A stretch of DNA of 64,000 nucleotides from Methylobacterium oryzae (GTDB lineage Bacteria; Pseudomonadota; Alphaproteobacteria; Rhizobiales; Beijerinckiaceae). The number at the start of each line of letters is the position of its first letter. The stretch's first letter is position 1. The position numbers and the translations under genes were made by a program. The notes beneath the pieces are model-generated. The model worked only from the letters and a program-made list of their open reading frames with translations, was not told the DNA's origin and ran no database searches. Location: positions 248,001 to 312,000 of the forward strand of contig NZ_CP090350.1 of assembly GCF_021398735.1 (NCBI RefSeq), in the 5' to 3' direction. Positions 34,110 through 42,994 of this stretch are shown piece after piece.

Positions 34110-34638
34110 AGCCCGCGCCGCCGCGGGGATCGCCCTGGCGCTCGCCTGCGCCGGGCCGGCACGGGCGACGGAGCGCCTCGGGATCGGGCGTCCGGCCACG
34201 GAGGCCGAGATCGCCGCCTGGAACATCGACGTCGACCGGGACGGCCGGAAGCTGCCGCCCGGACACGGCAGCGTCGCCCACGGCCGAGAGGTCTTCGAGA
34301 CCCAATGCGCCTCGTGTCACGGCAGCCGGGGCGAGGGCGGGACCGGCGAGCGGCTGGCCGGCGGCCAGGGCACGCTCGCCTCGGCGAAACCGCTCAAGAC
34401 CGTCGGCAGCTTCTGGCCCTACGCGCCGACCCTGTTCGACTACATCCGGCGGGCGATGCCGATGAACGCCCCGCAATCGCTCAGCGCCGACGACGTCTAC
34501 GCGGTCTCGGGCTACGTCCTGTACCTGAACGGGCTCGTCCCGGAGAGCGCCGTGCTCGATGCCGCCACCCTGGCCGCCGTCCGCATGCCGAACCGCGACG
34601 GGTTCGTGCCGGATCCCAGGCCGGATGTGAGACCCTGA
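34096..34638 (+). CDS. soxD: Cytochrome c subunit SoxD
   Basis: 180 residues. A signal peptide (MREARAAAGIALALACAGPARA) leads to a periplasmic cytochrome with one CxxCH heme site (CASCH, Cys71 and Cys74) and a probable axial Met in PMNAPQSLSADDVYAVSGYVL. It takes electrons from SoxC. Two ATGs six bases apart are possible starts; GAGGTGG stands before both. The protein is short compared with two-heme SoxD and matches single-heme versions. Confidence 0.9.
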   Translation: MAMREARAAAGIALALACAGPARATERLGIGRPATEAEIAAWNIDVDRDGRKLPPGHGSVAHGREVFETQCASCHGSRGEGGTGERLAGGQGTLASAKPLKTVGSFWPYAPTLFDYIRRAMPMNAPQSLSADDVYAVSGYVLYLNGLVPESAVLDAATLAAVRMPNRDGFVPDPRPDVRP

Positions 34639-35075
34639 CGGGAGCGGCGTACCCGATCAGGCCGCCCCGGCCCCGCCCGCCGCCGTGGCGCCGCGGTGCT
34701 GTGGCCGTTCCGCCACTGTCGTCGCAACATTATTACATTCGGTTGCCGGGGCGTTGACCCGGCCGGTCGCCGCGGCAAGTATTTTCCTGCCAAGGTTATC
34801 CGGGCACGGTCCGGAGCCGGGGTGGTAATCCGGTGCGCGCTGCGCGGTGCGTCCGGATCTGCCCCGCACCTGTCGACTGGGCGCGCCCGTTCCCCGCGGC
34901 CGCCGGTGCCGCGCACCGGGACGGTCCGGCGGCGGCGATGACGTGCGTCACGGGAGGCGGCCTTCGGCGCGACGACGTTCCTCGGGCGCGGTGCCCCAGC
35001 GGAGCGCACGGTGCCGCCCGTCCGGGCGTGACGCCGCCCGCCTCCGCGTGGCCGCGCGCCGACAGCAGCGAGTGT

Positions 35076-37304
35076 GTGGTGGCGAGTTCTGGACGATTGT
35101 CGTTCCGCGAGAGTCCCAGGCCGCGCCGGGGATGCGCCCGCCCTGCTGGGGCGCGGCGCGGCAGCCCGCGCCTGGCCCTGGCGGCCATGCTGTCCGCCGG
35201 CGTGCCGGTCGGGGAGGTCCGCGCGCAGGAGAGCGTGACCCTGGAGGAACTGTCGGTCGAGCATGTCGGCGAGGGTGCCGCCCGCACGACGGCGTCCGGG
35301 CGCGGCAGCATCGGCCTGATCGGTCCGACACCGGGCTACGGCGCCGGCGCGGCGGTCAGCGCGACGCGCACGGCCACACCGCAGATCGACGTGCCCGTGG
35401 CCGTGTCGGTGGCGCCGCGCGAGACGATCACCGACATCGCCGCCACCCGCGTCGACCGGGTCTTCGACTACCTGCCCGGCGTCGCCCGCCAGAACAATTT
35501 CGGCGGCCTGTCGATCTTCAGCTACGCCATCCGCGGCGTGACCACCTCCGAGATCTACAAGAACGGCTTCCCCCTCAATCGCGGGACGCCGCCGCCGCCC
35601 GACGCCCAGAACATCGAGCGCATCGAGGTGCTCAAGGGGCCGGGAGCGGCCCTGTTCGGGCGCAGCGACCCCGGCGGGCTGGTCAACCTGATCACCAAGC
35701 AGCCGACCGCCGAGCGGTTCGTCGAGTTCGGCAACCAGGTCGACTCGTTCGGCCTGACCCGGGGCACGATTGATGCCGGCGGTGCGCTGAGCGCGGACGG
35801 CACGGTGCTCTACCGCTTCAACCTCGCCGCCCAGGGTGCGGGCAGCTTCCGCGACTTCGTCGACAGCGACCGGCTCCTCGTCGCGCCGGTGGTGAGCTGG
35901 CAGGTCACCCCGGACACGCGGATCACGGTCGAGACCGAGTTCGTGAAGAACCGGATCGTCTTCGACCGGGGCGTCATCGCGCTGAACCGGCAACTCGGGT
36001 TCCTGCCCGTCTCCCGCTTCCTCGGCGAGCCCGGGCAGAGCACCTATCAGAACAACAACACGCTGCAGGTCCGCGTCGACCACCGGTTCGACGAGAACTG
36101 GCAGCTTCGCCTCGCGACCTACTTCAACACGGGCGATCTCGCGGGCGAGTCGGCGGAGATCCGCGCCATCGCTGCCGACAACCGCACGGTCTCGCGCGAC
36201 CGCAACGTGCGCGACTACCGCTGGGACGTGGCCGTCGGGCAGGCCGACCTCGTCGGGCGCTTCGATACCGCCGGCATCGGCCACACGCTACTGCTCGGCA
36301 TGGACCGGGAGAGCACCGACAGCCGCACGCAGTACTTCCGCTCGAACTTCCGCACGAGCCCGTTCGCCCTGGACATCTACGCCCCGGTCTACGGGCAGGC
36401 GCTGCCGCCGATCACCATCCCGCGCAACAACCTGGAGCGGATCACCAACACCGGCCTCTACGCGCAGGACGAGATCGTCCTGAGCCCCGAATGGCGGGCG
36501 CTCGTCGGTGTGCGCCTCGACATCTTCGAGCAGAGCTTCCGCGAGCGCGCCGTCCGCAGTCAGGTCGACCAGTCGCGGGTCGCCGCGTCGCCCCGGGCGG
36601 GCCTCGTCTACCGGCCGATCCCGGAACTCGCCCTCTACACCAACGTCGGCACGAGCTTCCGGCCGAACATCGGCCCGGACGCCGCCGCCGTGACCCGCGG
36701 CACGGCCCTGCCGCCCGAGACCGGCCTCGGCTACGAGGTCGGCGCCAAGTCCGAGCTGTTCGGCGGCAGCCTGCTCCTCACCGCCGCCGCCTTCCGGGTG
36801 GAGCGGGAGAACGTGCTCACGCCCGATCCCGCCAATACCGGCTTCTCCCTCGCCGCCGGGGCCGTCCGCAGCCAGGGGTTCGAGCTGACGGCCCAGGGGC
36901 AGATCACGCCCGAGCTGAAGCTCCTGGCCGGCTACGTCTACGCCGACGCCCGGGTGACCAAGGACAACGTGCTCCCGGTCGGAGCCCCGCTCATCAACGT
37001 GCCGCGCCATTCCGGCAGCCTCCTCGCGGTCTACGAGCCGGAGGGTGCGTGGCGCGGCTTCGGTATCGGAGGCGGCGTGCGGGGCGTGGGCGCGCGCGCC
37101 GGCGACGCGGCCGGCTCCGGCTTCACCCTGCCGGCCTACGTCGCGGTCGACGCGCTCGCCTACTACCGCTTCGACAATGCCCGGATCGCGCTCAACGTCG
37201 AGAACATCTTCGACACCGCGTACTACGAGAGTTCGCTGAACGTGTTCCGGGTCTATCCGGGCTCGCCCCGGCGGATCACGGGCTCGGTGACGGTGCGGTT
37301 CTGA
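35076..37304 (+). CDS. TonB-dependent outer-membrane receptor (siderophore/metallophore type)
   Basis: About 742 residues. After a signal (LALAAMLSAGVPVGEVRAQ) the plug domain follows (YLPGVARQNNFGGL, then ERIEVLKGPGAALFGRSDPGG), then a 22-strand barrel ending in the expected aromatic residue (VTVRF). The start is uncertain: GTG 35076 gives a normal length, while the frame is open from GTG 34833 and has an ATG at 34938. It is followed by a NiCoT permease gene, so a nickel or cobalt chelate is the likeliest cargo. The upstream region near 34725-34800 is AT-richer and may be the promoter. TonB and ExbBD are not nearby. Confidence 0.9.
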   Translation: MVASSGRLSFRESPRPRRGCARPAGARRGSPRLALAAMLSAGVPVGEVRAQESVTLEELSVEHVGEGAARTTASGRGSIGLIGPTPGYGAGAAVSATRTATPQIDVPVAVSVAPRETITDIAATRVDRVFDYLPGVARQNNFGGLSIFSYAIRGVTTSEIYKNGFPLNRGTPPPPDAQNIERIEVLKGPGAALFGRSDPGGLVNLITKQPTAERFVEFGNQVDSFGLTRGTIDAGGALSADGTVLYRFNLAAQGAGSFRDFVDSDRLLVAPVVSWQVTPDTRITVETEFVKNRIVFDRGVIALNRQLGFLPVSRFLGEPGQSTYQNNNTLQVRVDHRFDENWQLRLATYFNTGDLAGESAEIRAIAADNRTVSRDRNVRDYRWDVAVGQADLVGRFDTAGIGHTLLLGMDRESTDSRTQYFRSNFRTSPFALDIYAPVYGQALPPITIPRNNLERITNTGLYAQDEIVLSPEWRALVGVRLDIFEQSFRERAVRSQVDQSRVAASPRAGLVYRPIPELALYTNVGTSFRPNIGPDAAAVTRGTALPPETGLGYEVGAKSELFGGSLLLTAAAFRVERENVLTPDPANTGFSLAAGAVRSQGFELTAQGQITPELKLLAGYVYADARVTKDNVLPVGAPLINVPRHSGSLLAVYEPEGAWRGFGIGGGVRGVGARAGDAAGSGFTLPAYVAVDALAYYRFDNARIALNVENIFDTAYYESSLNVFRVYPGSPRRITGSVTVRF

Positions 37305-37490
37305 TGGCGGGCCCGCGGCCCCCGTCCAGGCAGCCGCCGGGGTCGTCGCTCCGGCGAGAGGACGCGCCTGCGGGACTCCGCAGGCCGACCGCTTCTGCGC
37401 TATGTCGGATTCCGTGCTGCACGGCAGCAGCGACGCGACAGGCCCGGGCAACGGGGCCGAGGGGACGGTATTCGGGTGGGTAAGGCTTTG

Positions 37491-38555
37491 ATGGAAGCGA
37501 TCGTCCCGTCCGATGGCACGGCGCCCCGCGTCGTGCGGCGCCGCATCGTTCTGCTCTACCTCGTCCTGATCGCGGCCAACGTCGCCGCCTGGTCCTGGGC
37601 CTACAGCCTGTTCGCGGGGCAGCCGGCCCTGCTCTCGACCGCGCTGCTGGCCTACGTCTTCGGGCTGCGCCACGCGGTCGACCCCGACCACATCGCCGCC
37701 ATCGACAACGTCACGCGCAAGCTGATGCAGGCGGGCCAGCGGCCGGTCTCGGTCGGCTTCTGGTTCGCCCTCGGCCATTCCACCGTCGTGGTGGTGGCCG
37801 CGGCCGCGGTGGCGCTGGCCGCCACCAGCCTGATCACGGCCTCGGAAGGCTACCGGGAACTCGGCGGCCTGATCGGCACAGGCGTCTCGGCCGCCTTCCT
37901 GATCCTCATCGGCCTCGTCAATCTCGTCGTCCTCGCGGGGGTCTGGCGCGCGTTCCGGCAGGTGCGGCGCACCGGCCGCTACGTCGAGGCCGACCTCGAC
38001 ATGCTGCTCGCCAACCAGGGCGTCCTCGCCCGGATCCTGCGGCCGCTGTTCCGCCTCGTGACGCGCTCCTGGCACATGTACCCGCTGGGCCTGCTCTTCG
38101 CGCTCGGCTTCGATACCGCCACGGAAGTGAGCCTGTTCGGGCTCTCGGCCGCCCAGGCGAGCCAGGGCATCGATCTCTGGACGATCCTGGTCTTCCCGGC
38201 GCTGTTCACCGCCGGCATGACGCTGGTCGACGCGACCGACGGCGTGCTGATGCTCGGCGCCTACAGCTGGGCCTATGTCCAGCCCATGCGCAAGCTGTTC
38301 TACAATCTCACCATCACCCTGGTGTCGGTGGTGGTCGCGCTGGTGGTCGGCACGCTGGAGGCGCTGAACCTCCTGGCGGACAAGCTCAACCTCCAGGGCT
38401 GGCTCTGGGAGCGGATCGCCGCGATCAACGACCATTTCGGCGTGCTCGGCTTCGCCATCGTCGGCCTCTTCGCGGCGGCTTGGCTCCTGTCGTTCCTCAT
38501 CTACCGCCTCGGCCGGTTCGACCGGATCGACGTCAAGCCGGCCGACATCCCCTGA
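37491..38555 (+). CDS. NiCoT-family nickel/cobalt permease (HoxN/NixA type)
   Basis: 354 residues and about eight helices. The metal-binding motif of helix 2 is exact (RHAVDPDHIAAIDN), and FALGHSTVVVVAA and LGFDTATEVSLF complete the NiCoT signature. It imports Ni2+ or Co2+ at high affinity through the cytoplasmic membrane. It lies 186 bases after the TonB receptor gene, which could bring the metal across the outer membrane. A GTG five codons upstream is an alternative start. The preference for nickel or cobalt cannot be read from the motifs. Confidence 0.94.
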   Translation: MEAIVPSDGTAPRVVRRRIVLLYLVLIAANVAAWSWAYSLFAGQPALLSTALLAYVFGLRHAVDPDHIAAIDNVTRKLMQAGQRPVSVGFWFALGHSTVVVVAAAAVALAATSLITASEGYRELGGLIGTGVSAAFLILIGLVNLVVLAGVWRAFRQVRRTGRYVEADLDMLLANQGVLARILRPLFRLVTRSWHMYPLGLLFALGFDTATEVSLFGLSAAQASQGIDLWTILVFPALFTAGMTLVDATDGVLMLGAYSWAYVQPMRKLFYNLTITLVSVVVALVVGTLEALNLLADKLNLQGWLWERIAAINDHFGVLGFAIVGLFAAAWLLSFLIYRLGRFDRIDVKPADIP

Positions 38556-38643
38556 CCGGCGTCGGCCGTGTCCACGCGGGACGTCCGGCGCCGGTGAGTT
38601 GGGCCGATGTCGGAGCGCGCCGGATGCGCGCGGCGGGCTGAAC

Positions 38644-38892
38644 CTACCCGGCCGCCTCGCTGAGCCTCAGGCCGGTGAACGTCAGCGTCGCCGTGTAGAT
38701 CGGCGCGCCGGCCGCATCCCGGACGACCACCGTGTAGGTTTGCCTGTCCCCGTCGCTCGGGATCTCCCATCGCGCGACGTCCGGGAGGGAGATCATCGCT
38801 TCTCTGCGCGCAGCGTCGAAATCGGCGCACTCGGTCCCGTCCTCGTCGCGTTGCAACTGACCGTCGTGGATATCGAAGAAATAGCGCGGCAC
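38644..38892 (-). CDS. DUF6894-family small protein
   Basis: 82 residues, start at GTG giving VPRYFFDIHDGQLQRDEDGTEC. Members of this family of unknown function, common in Rhizobiales, begin MPRYFFDxHDG, and GGAGG lies five bases upstream of the GTG, which makes it better than the ATG twelve bases earlier. It is cytoplasmic and monocistronic. Confidence 0.82.
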   Translation of the reverse strand: MPRYFFDIHDGQLQRDEDGTECADFDAARREAMISLPDVARWEIPSDGDRQTYTVVVRDAAGAPIYTATLTFTGLRLSEAAG

Positions 38893-39228
38893 CCACGCCT
38901 CCATGACTGGCTTCCCCTCACGAAAGCTAACCGGGATCGGAAACGCCGGTTCTCGGCGCGCGGCGCCCGATCCGCGCCGGTGACCGCGGCCGACGCCCTC
39001 GGATGAGCGGGCGTCGGCCGGGCCCGGCCGGCTATCCGTTCCGGGCCTTCCGGCGCTGGCGGCCGTGCCGTCGCGTCGCCGGATCGCGTCCTCGAACGGA
39101 CACGTCGCGCGGGGCTGCGGATCGGAAGTGAGAGCGCCGCGCGACGGCGTGCGCGGCGTGACGGGACCGCTCCGGCCGTTCCGGCCGGGCCCGTGCCTCC
39201 GGACGGGCGGTCGCGGACCCGCGGTCTC
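38893..39228. other. Gap with a perfect 11-bp stem-loop
   Basis: 336 bases without a gene I trust. GGCCGACGCCC at 38988-38998 and its exact complement at 39009-39019 close a ten-base loop; it could end transcripts coming from the minus-strand secreted-protein gene, though no T-run follows. The remainder is GC-rich and featureless. Confidence 0.6.
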
Positions 39229-39492
39229 TCAGCGGTCTCTCGTCTTCGTGGTACGGGAATCCTGAGTCTTGTTTCCGTCGTCGGCCGGCGAGGCGCCCGG
39301 AACGCCGGTGTTGCCCGAGCCCCCGCCCCTCTCTCCGCCCTTCATCTGATCGCCGTGCTGCATCCGCTGCCCGCCCGACCCGGACGGCGCTGGCCCGGAC
39401 GTCGATCCTCCGGCGGCGCCCTGCGCCGTTGCCGCGCCGGCCGTGCCGAGAAGGAGCGACGACACGAGGACGAAGATCCGGATTGCGGTCAT
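39229..39492 (-). CDS. Small secreted Gly/Ser-rich protein
   Basis: 87 residues from the ATG at 39492, which has GGAG six bases upstream. A signal peptide (IRIFVLVSSLLLGTAGAATAQ) is followed by a low-complexity tail rich in Gly, Ser, Gln and charged residues without cysteine. No family recognised. Such short exported proteins are frequent in Methylobacterium. Confidence 0.6.
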   Translation of the reverse strand: MTAIRIFVLVSSLLLGTAGAATAQGAAGGSTSGPAPSGSGGQRMQHGDQMKGGERGGGSGNTGVPGASPADDGNKTQDSRTTKTRDR

Positions 39493-40189
39493 GATGTTCT
39501 CCAGAAAACTACCATTGGGCAAGCACAGAAAGCTGTCTGAGTTCCGGAATATCGCAAAGTATCGAGCTTGAGATCATAGTGTTATGTTTTTCTTATTGAA
39601 TACTTCGGGTTGACGTGCCGAAATATCCGATAGCGGTCCGGGCGCGCGCATCGGCGGGCAAACCGCCCGGATCGCGCCTGAGCTGTGGGACGCCGACGTG
39701 GACCGGCCTCCCCGCGGGGAGCCCGCAGATCGGTCCGACACGGCGCGGCGGGCCGCGCTGAGAGTGGCTCGGAGGGCCGGAGGGGCCGGTCCGCCGACGA
39801 TGCCGGCACGAAATGACCGCCGCGGCGTGAGCCGGGCGGTCCAGGTGGTCTCGGGATGTCCAGAGTTAGACGATCGCGGGCCGCGCTTAATCCGCGCCGC
39901 ATCCGCGCCGCGAGGAGCGGACCGCCGTGCCGGCCGCGCCGGCCGCGTCGTCCGGCGGGCCTCGTCGTGCTGCGGCGCTCGCGCGCCATGTCCGCGTCGT
40001 CGGCGGCGATGCCGACGCGTCGGTTCTGACCCGCGTCCGCGACGAGGACACGCGCCCCATATAACCGTCGCGGGAGCGCGGGCCTCCGAGAGGCCGTCCG
40101 TGGCGGCGCGGGGATCCTGCAGAGCGCCGGGTTCGACGCGGTGCTTCCCGATCGGAGCCGCGCAAAGCCGGGGGACGAGGAGGACCGAG
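39493..40189. other. Long non-coding gap with AT-rich part and a shared repeat fragment
   Basis: About 700 bases. 39520-39620 is AT-rich for this genome (ATGTTTTTCTTATTGAATAC) and is the promoter side of the small secreted-protein gene. Further right I see only CGGCACGAAATGA (39804-39816) and TTAATCCGCGCCG (39887-39899), both of which recur at 52 kb. No RNA gene is recognisable. Confidence 0.55.
39804..39899. repeat. Fragments shared with the 52-kb intergenic element
   Basis: CGGCACGAAATGA (39804-39816) and TTAATCCGCGCCG (39887-39899) each occur once more in the window, at 52098-52110 and 52032-52044. Two exact 13-mers in the same two gaps are unlikely by chance and suggest a dispersed non-coding repeat. 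Confidence 0.45.
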
Positions 40190-40456
40190 ATGCTGCGCGA
40201 CAATGTCGAGCGAGGCCGCTTCGAGCTGCAGGTCGGCGGTGACGTCGTCTTCGCGACCTATCGGCGGGAGCCCGGCCAGCTCGTCATCAGCCACGTCTAC
40301 GCGCCGCCGGTCCTGCGCGGCACCGGGGCGGCCGGCCGTCTCATGGAAGGCGTCGCGGCGCACGCGCGCGCCGAGGGCGATCGGATCGTGCCCCTGTGCG
40401 GCTACGCCCGGGCGTGGCTGCGCGGGCATCGGACGCATCGCGACCTGCTCGCGTGA
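40190..40456 (+). CDS. Small GNAT acetyltransferase (YjdJ type)
   Basis: 88 residues, start ATG behind GAGGAGG. The minimal GNAT fold of the YjdJ/GTLF3B family is clear: FATYRREPGQLVISHVYAPPVLRGTGAAGRLM with the RGxGxxGxLM acetyl-CoA loop and a terminal IVPLCGYARAWLRGH motif. These proteins have an open CoA cleft and unknown substrates. It is monocistronic, with a convergent TAXI gene 58 bases later. Confidence 0.9.
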   Translation: MLRDNVERGRFELQVGGDVVFATYRREPGQLVISHVYAPPVLRGTGAAGRLMEGVAAHARAEGDRIVPLCGYARAWLRGHRTHRDLLA

Positions 40457-40514
40457 GGCCGCGACCGGGCCGGGATCGGCCGCCGCCGGGGGCCGGTGCC
40501 GGGATCGCCTGGCG

Positions 40515-41840
40515 CTAGGTCATCCGTTGCGCCACGTGCCGCCGCCGGCGCTGGACGGCCTCGCGGACATGCGCGACGAGCAGGGCGACGAGGCGGATCT
40601 CGACGCTCTCCGTCCGCCTGTGGGCCTCCATCCGGATCGTCTCCGCCGCGAGCGCGTCGGCCTCCCGCTCCAGATGATCGAGCTCGACCGGATCGGCGCT
40701 CGACACGGACAGCCAGATCTCCAGGAGGCGCATGACCCGGGTGGGCGGCTGCAGCGGCCGGAAGCGCCGATACAGGCCGATGCCCGCCGCGCCGAGGGAG
40801 GCCAGCGCGCTGATCATGAGCCCGACCCAGTAGGCCGCGTTCTGCGCCTGATCGCTCAGGCTGGGCTGGTTCCCGGTCAGGTACGCCGTCGCGCCCGGGT
40901 GGATCGGGAGCGCCTGGACCTTGTCGTCGGTGTCGGGGGCCTCGATGCCGGCCAGATCGTCGTCGAGCGCGACGAGCCGCGGCTTGCCGGTGAGAACCTC
41001 GCGGGTGATCTCGCCGGCGAGCCAGTCCGGCATGGCGCCGCGGGCCACGAGCCGGTGGCTGACGGACAGCGTGGTGATGTCGTCGCCCGGTGCCGGCAGG
41101 GAGCCGAGGAACGCGCCCTTGGGCACGTCGATCGTGTCGAGCACGGGGTGCTCCTTGGCGATCGCCGCCGCCTCGTCGACTTCGAACAGCTTCGCCGCCC
41201 CGGAGCCTTTGCGCAGCGCCGTGAACAGGGGCAGCCACAGCGCGCTCCCGACCGGAGCCACCACGAACACCGAACCGATCTGGCGGCTGCGGGCGGCCTC
41301 TGTCAGCTGGTCGATCGTCAGGATCCGGCGATGCACGCTGCTCGGGGGCACGCCGAAATGCGTCAGGATCAGGTCGAGCAGGAGCGGGTCGAGCTTACGC
41401 CCGTCGAGGAGACCGACGGTGCTGCCCCGCAGCTTGGCCACGCTGTCGACGGGGCTGCCCCCGGGCGCGACGAAGACCACCGCGTCGCGGCGCAGGATGA
41501 CCAGGGTCTGCCCGTCCTTCGGCGCGGCGTCGCTGCGCACCAGGGCGAGCTGGGTCTCGCCCTTGTCGAGGGCCGCCGAGGCGCCAAGGCGATCCGGCTC
41601 GAAGATCGTCCGGATGCGCACCCGCGGATGCTGGGTCTCGAAGAGCTGCGTGAGCGCCTGCGCGGCCTCCCGATCCTCGGTGCTGGTCTTGGCGACCGCG
41701 ATGTCGAGGGAGAGCAGGCCGAGGAGGAGATGGATGAGCAGAGCAGCGACGGCGGCCCCGGCGATGACGCCGAGGACGATGACTGTCGTTCTGGAACGCC
41801 GGATCATCCGTGCCGCGCTGATCTGCCGATCCACCAGCAT
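40515..41840 (-). CDS. TAXI-family TRAP-type solute-binding protein, membrane-anchored
   Basis: 441 residues. TM helix near 19-43 anchors the N-terminus, a TAXI (PF16868) binding domain spans about 50-320 (ALTQLFETQHPRVRIRTIFE, GSTVGLLDGRKLD) and a second TM near 335-360 leads into a basic cytoplasmic tail rich in coiled coil (LEREADALAAETIRMEAHRR). Ordinary TRAP binding proteins are free in the periplasm and are encoded with a fused permease; no TRAP permease is here. The tethered form resembles a sensor or docking protein more than a transporter part. It shares a strand with the PAS gene upstream. Confidence 0.85.
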   Translation of the reverse strand: MLVDRQISAARMIRRSRTTVIVLGVIAGAAVAALLIHLLLGLLSLDIAVAKTSTEDREAAQALTQLFETQHPRVRIRTIFEPDRLGASAALDKGETQLALVRSDAAPKDGQTLVILRRDAVVFVAPGGSPVDSVAKLRGSTVGLLDGRKLDPLLLDLILTHFGVPPSSVHRRILTIDQLTEAARSRQIGSVFVVAPVGSALWLPLFTALRKGSGAAKLFEVDEAAAIAKEHPVLDTIDVPKGAFLGSLPAPGDDITTLSVSHRLVARGAMPDWLAGEITREVLTGKPRLVALDDDLAGIEAPDTDDKVQALPIHPGATAYLTGNQPSLSDQAQNAAYWVGLMISALASLGAAGIGLYRRFRPLQPPTRVMRLLEIWLSVSSADPVELDHLEREADALAAETIRMEAHRRTESVEIRLVALLVAHVREAVQRRRRHVAQRMT

Positions 41841-41927
41841 AGCGCGCGTGTCTGGCCCAGTCTCCCGCTCCCGGACAGGATCGGTCGACGCTCCGCCCCA
41901 TGCTGTATCTTGCTCGGGACACCGCGA

Positions 41928-42536
41928 TCAGTTCATCTGGCGGTGCCGGTCCTGGACCTCCTGGAGGGCGAGCCTGCGGCCCAGCGTCATCAGCAGCGCT
42001 TCGGCCTGCACCTTGAGCTCCGCGTCCCGCAACTCGCTGATCGCGTACATCGCCGCGATGGCGTGATCCGCTGCCAGCTCGAGGGGCGACGTCTCCGCAC
42101 GCGGCACGGCCTCGTCGGCCATGTCCTCGAACATCCGCATCCGGGTGATGTCGAGGAGGATGCCGCTGCCGCCCTGGAGCCGCCCGACATGATCGCCGGT
42201 GAAGCGCCCGCGCACCAAGACCCAGCGCGTCCGACCGTCCGCCGAGGTCACCCGATGCTCGGCGAGGTACGGTGTCCCCTCGCGGGCGCTGCGCCGAATC
42301 AGATCATCGATCCGCTCGCGATCGTCCGCGTGGATGCTGCTCATGTAGCGGCCGAGCGGGACGCCTTCCTCGGCCTCGGCCGGATCGACGTTGTACACCA
42401 GGGCGACGAAGGCATCGGCCCGCACCCGATCGACGCCCGCGTCCCATTCCCAGCGGCCGACGACGTCGAGCGCGTCCAGCGCCGTCTGGAAGGTTTCCGA
42501 GGCTGTTTGCCCGTCCAGGGGCTTAAAAGCTGCCAC
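41928..42536 (-). CDS. PAS-domain protein
   Basis: 202 residues. A PAS_3-type domain spans about 20-135 (ALDALDVVGRWEWDAGVDRV, YMSSIHADDRERIDDLIRRS, RTRWVLVRGRF, GILLDITRMR) and a 65-residue helical tail follows. No kinase, HTH or cyclase domain is attached, so it would signal through a partner. It precedes the TAXI gene by 87 bases on the same strand and diverges from the toxin-antitoxin genes. Confidence 0.85.
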   Translation of the reverse strand: MAAFKPLDGQTASETFQTALDALDVVGRWEWDAGVDRVRADAFVALVYNVDPAEAEEGVPLGRYMSSIHADDRERIDDLIRRSAREGTPYLAEHRVTSADGRTRWVLVRGRFTGDHVGRLQGGSGILLDITRMRMFEDMADEAVPRAETSPLELAADHAIAAMYAISELRDAELKVQAEALLMTLGRRLALQEVQDRHRQMN

Positions 42537-42724
42537 CCGAGCACCCGTATTCAGTTAACAGTAACATACGTTGGTCCTAAAGCGCTGCAACCGCAAGGGG
42601 CATAATCTGGTCTGCAATCAACTGTTGCGTGCCGGACACGGGTCGGCCCCGGCGAGCCGCCGGGGCCGGGTGCCGACGACGGGCCGCGGGCGGTCCTTGC
42701 AGATCGGAACCTGGACACCCATTA

Positions 42725-42739
42725 TGACCACAGTGGTCA
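42725..42739. promoter_or_regulatory. Toxin-antitoxin operator
   Basis: TGACCAC-A-GTGGTCA is a perfect 7-bp palindrome twelve bases upstream of the antitoxin start at 42751. Antitoxins of the Phd/YefM type bind such palindromes to repress their own operon. Its position argues against translation from the ATG at 42724, which lies inside it. Confidence 0.75.
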
Positions 42740-42750
42740 CGGAGAGCGCC

Positions 42751-42990
42751 ATGCAGGAGATCCAGCTTCGGGACGCCAAGGCGACGCTGTCGGCCGTCAT
42801 CGACCAAGCGAAGCAGGGCGCGCCCTCGATCATCACCCGCCACGGCCGCCCCGAGGCCGTGCTGCTCAGCTTCGAGGACTGGCAGCGGCTGTCCCGCGTC
42901 CCGTCGTTCGGCCGCCTGCTCATGGCCGCGCCCGTCGCGGCGGACGACCTCGCCCCCCCGTCCGGCGGGCTCAGAAGCGCCGAGCTGTGA
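42751..42990 (+). CDS. Type II antitoxin, Phd/YefM family
   Basis: 79 residues from the ATG that has GGAGAG upstream. The N-terminal half is the Phd/YefM DNA-binding fold (MQEIQLRDAKATLSAVIDQAKQG, then IITRHGRPEAVLLSFEDWQRL); the Pro/Ala-rich C-terminal tail (RSAEL end) would wrap the toxin. It neutralises the PIN-domain toxin encoded four bases downstream and represses the pair through the palindrome just upstream. Confidence 0.92.
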   Translation: MQEIQLRDAKATLSAVIDQAKQGAPSIITRHGRPEAVLLSFEDWQRLSRVPSFGRLLMAAPVAADDLAPPSGGLRSAEL

Positions 42991-42994
42991 GGCG

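Noticed and set aside
32865..34638. Complete thiosulfate-oxidising Sox system
   Set aside because: Only soxC and soxD are present; no XYZAB genes in the window.
34711..34718. CGCCACTG upstream of the TonB receptor suggested a cobalamin riboswitch
   Set aside because: The rest of the B12 box pattern is absent, so the match is too short to support a riboswitch.
34833..35075. Upstream extension of the TonB receptor frame to GTG 34833
   Set aside because: The 81 added residues are Arg/Pro-rich, precede the signal peptide and would make it abnormally long.
39547..40180. Possible genes in the 0.65-kb gap on either strand
   Set aside because: All frames are Arg/Pro-rich without ribosome-binding site or motif; treated as non-coding.
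40515..41840. Full TRAP transporter
   Set aside because: No DctM or DctQ-like membrane gene adjoins the TAXI gene.
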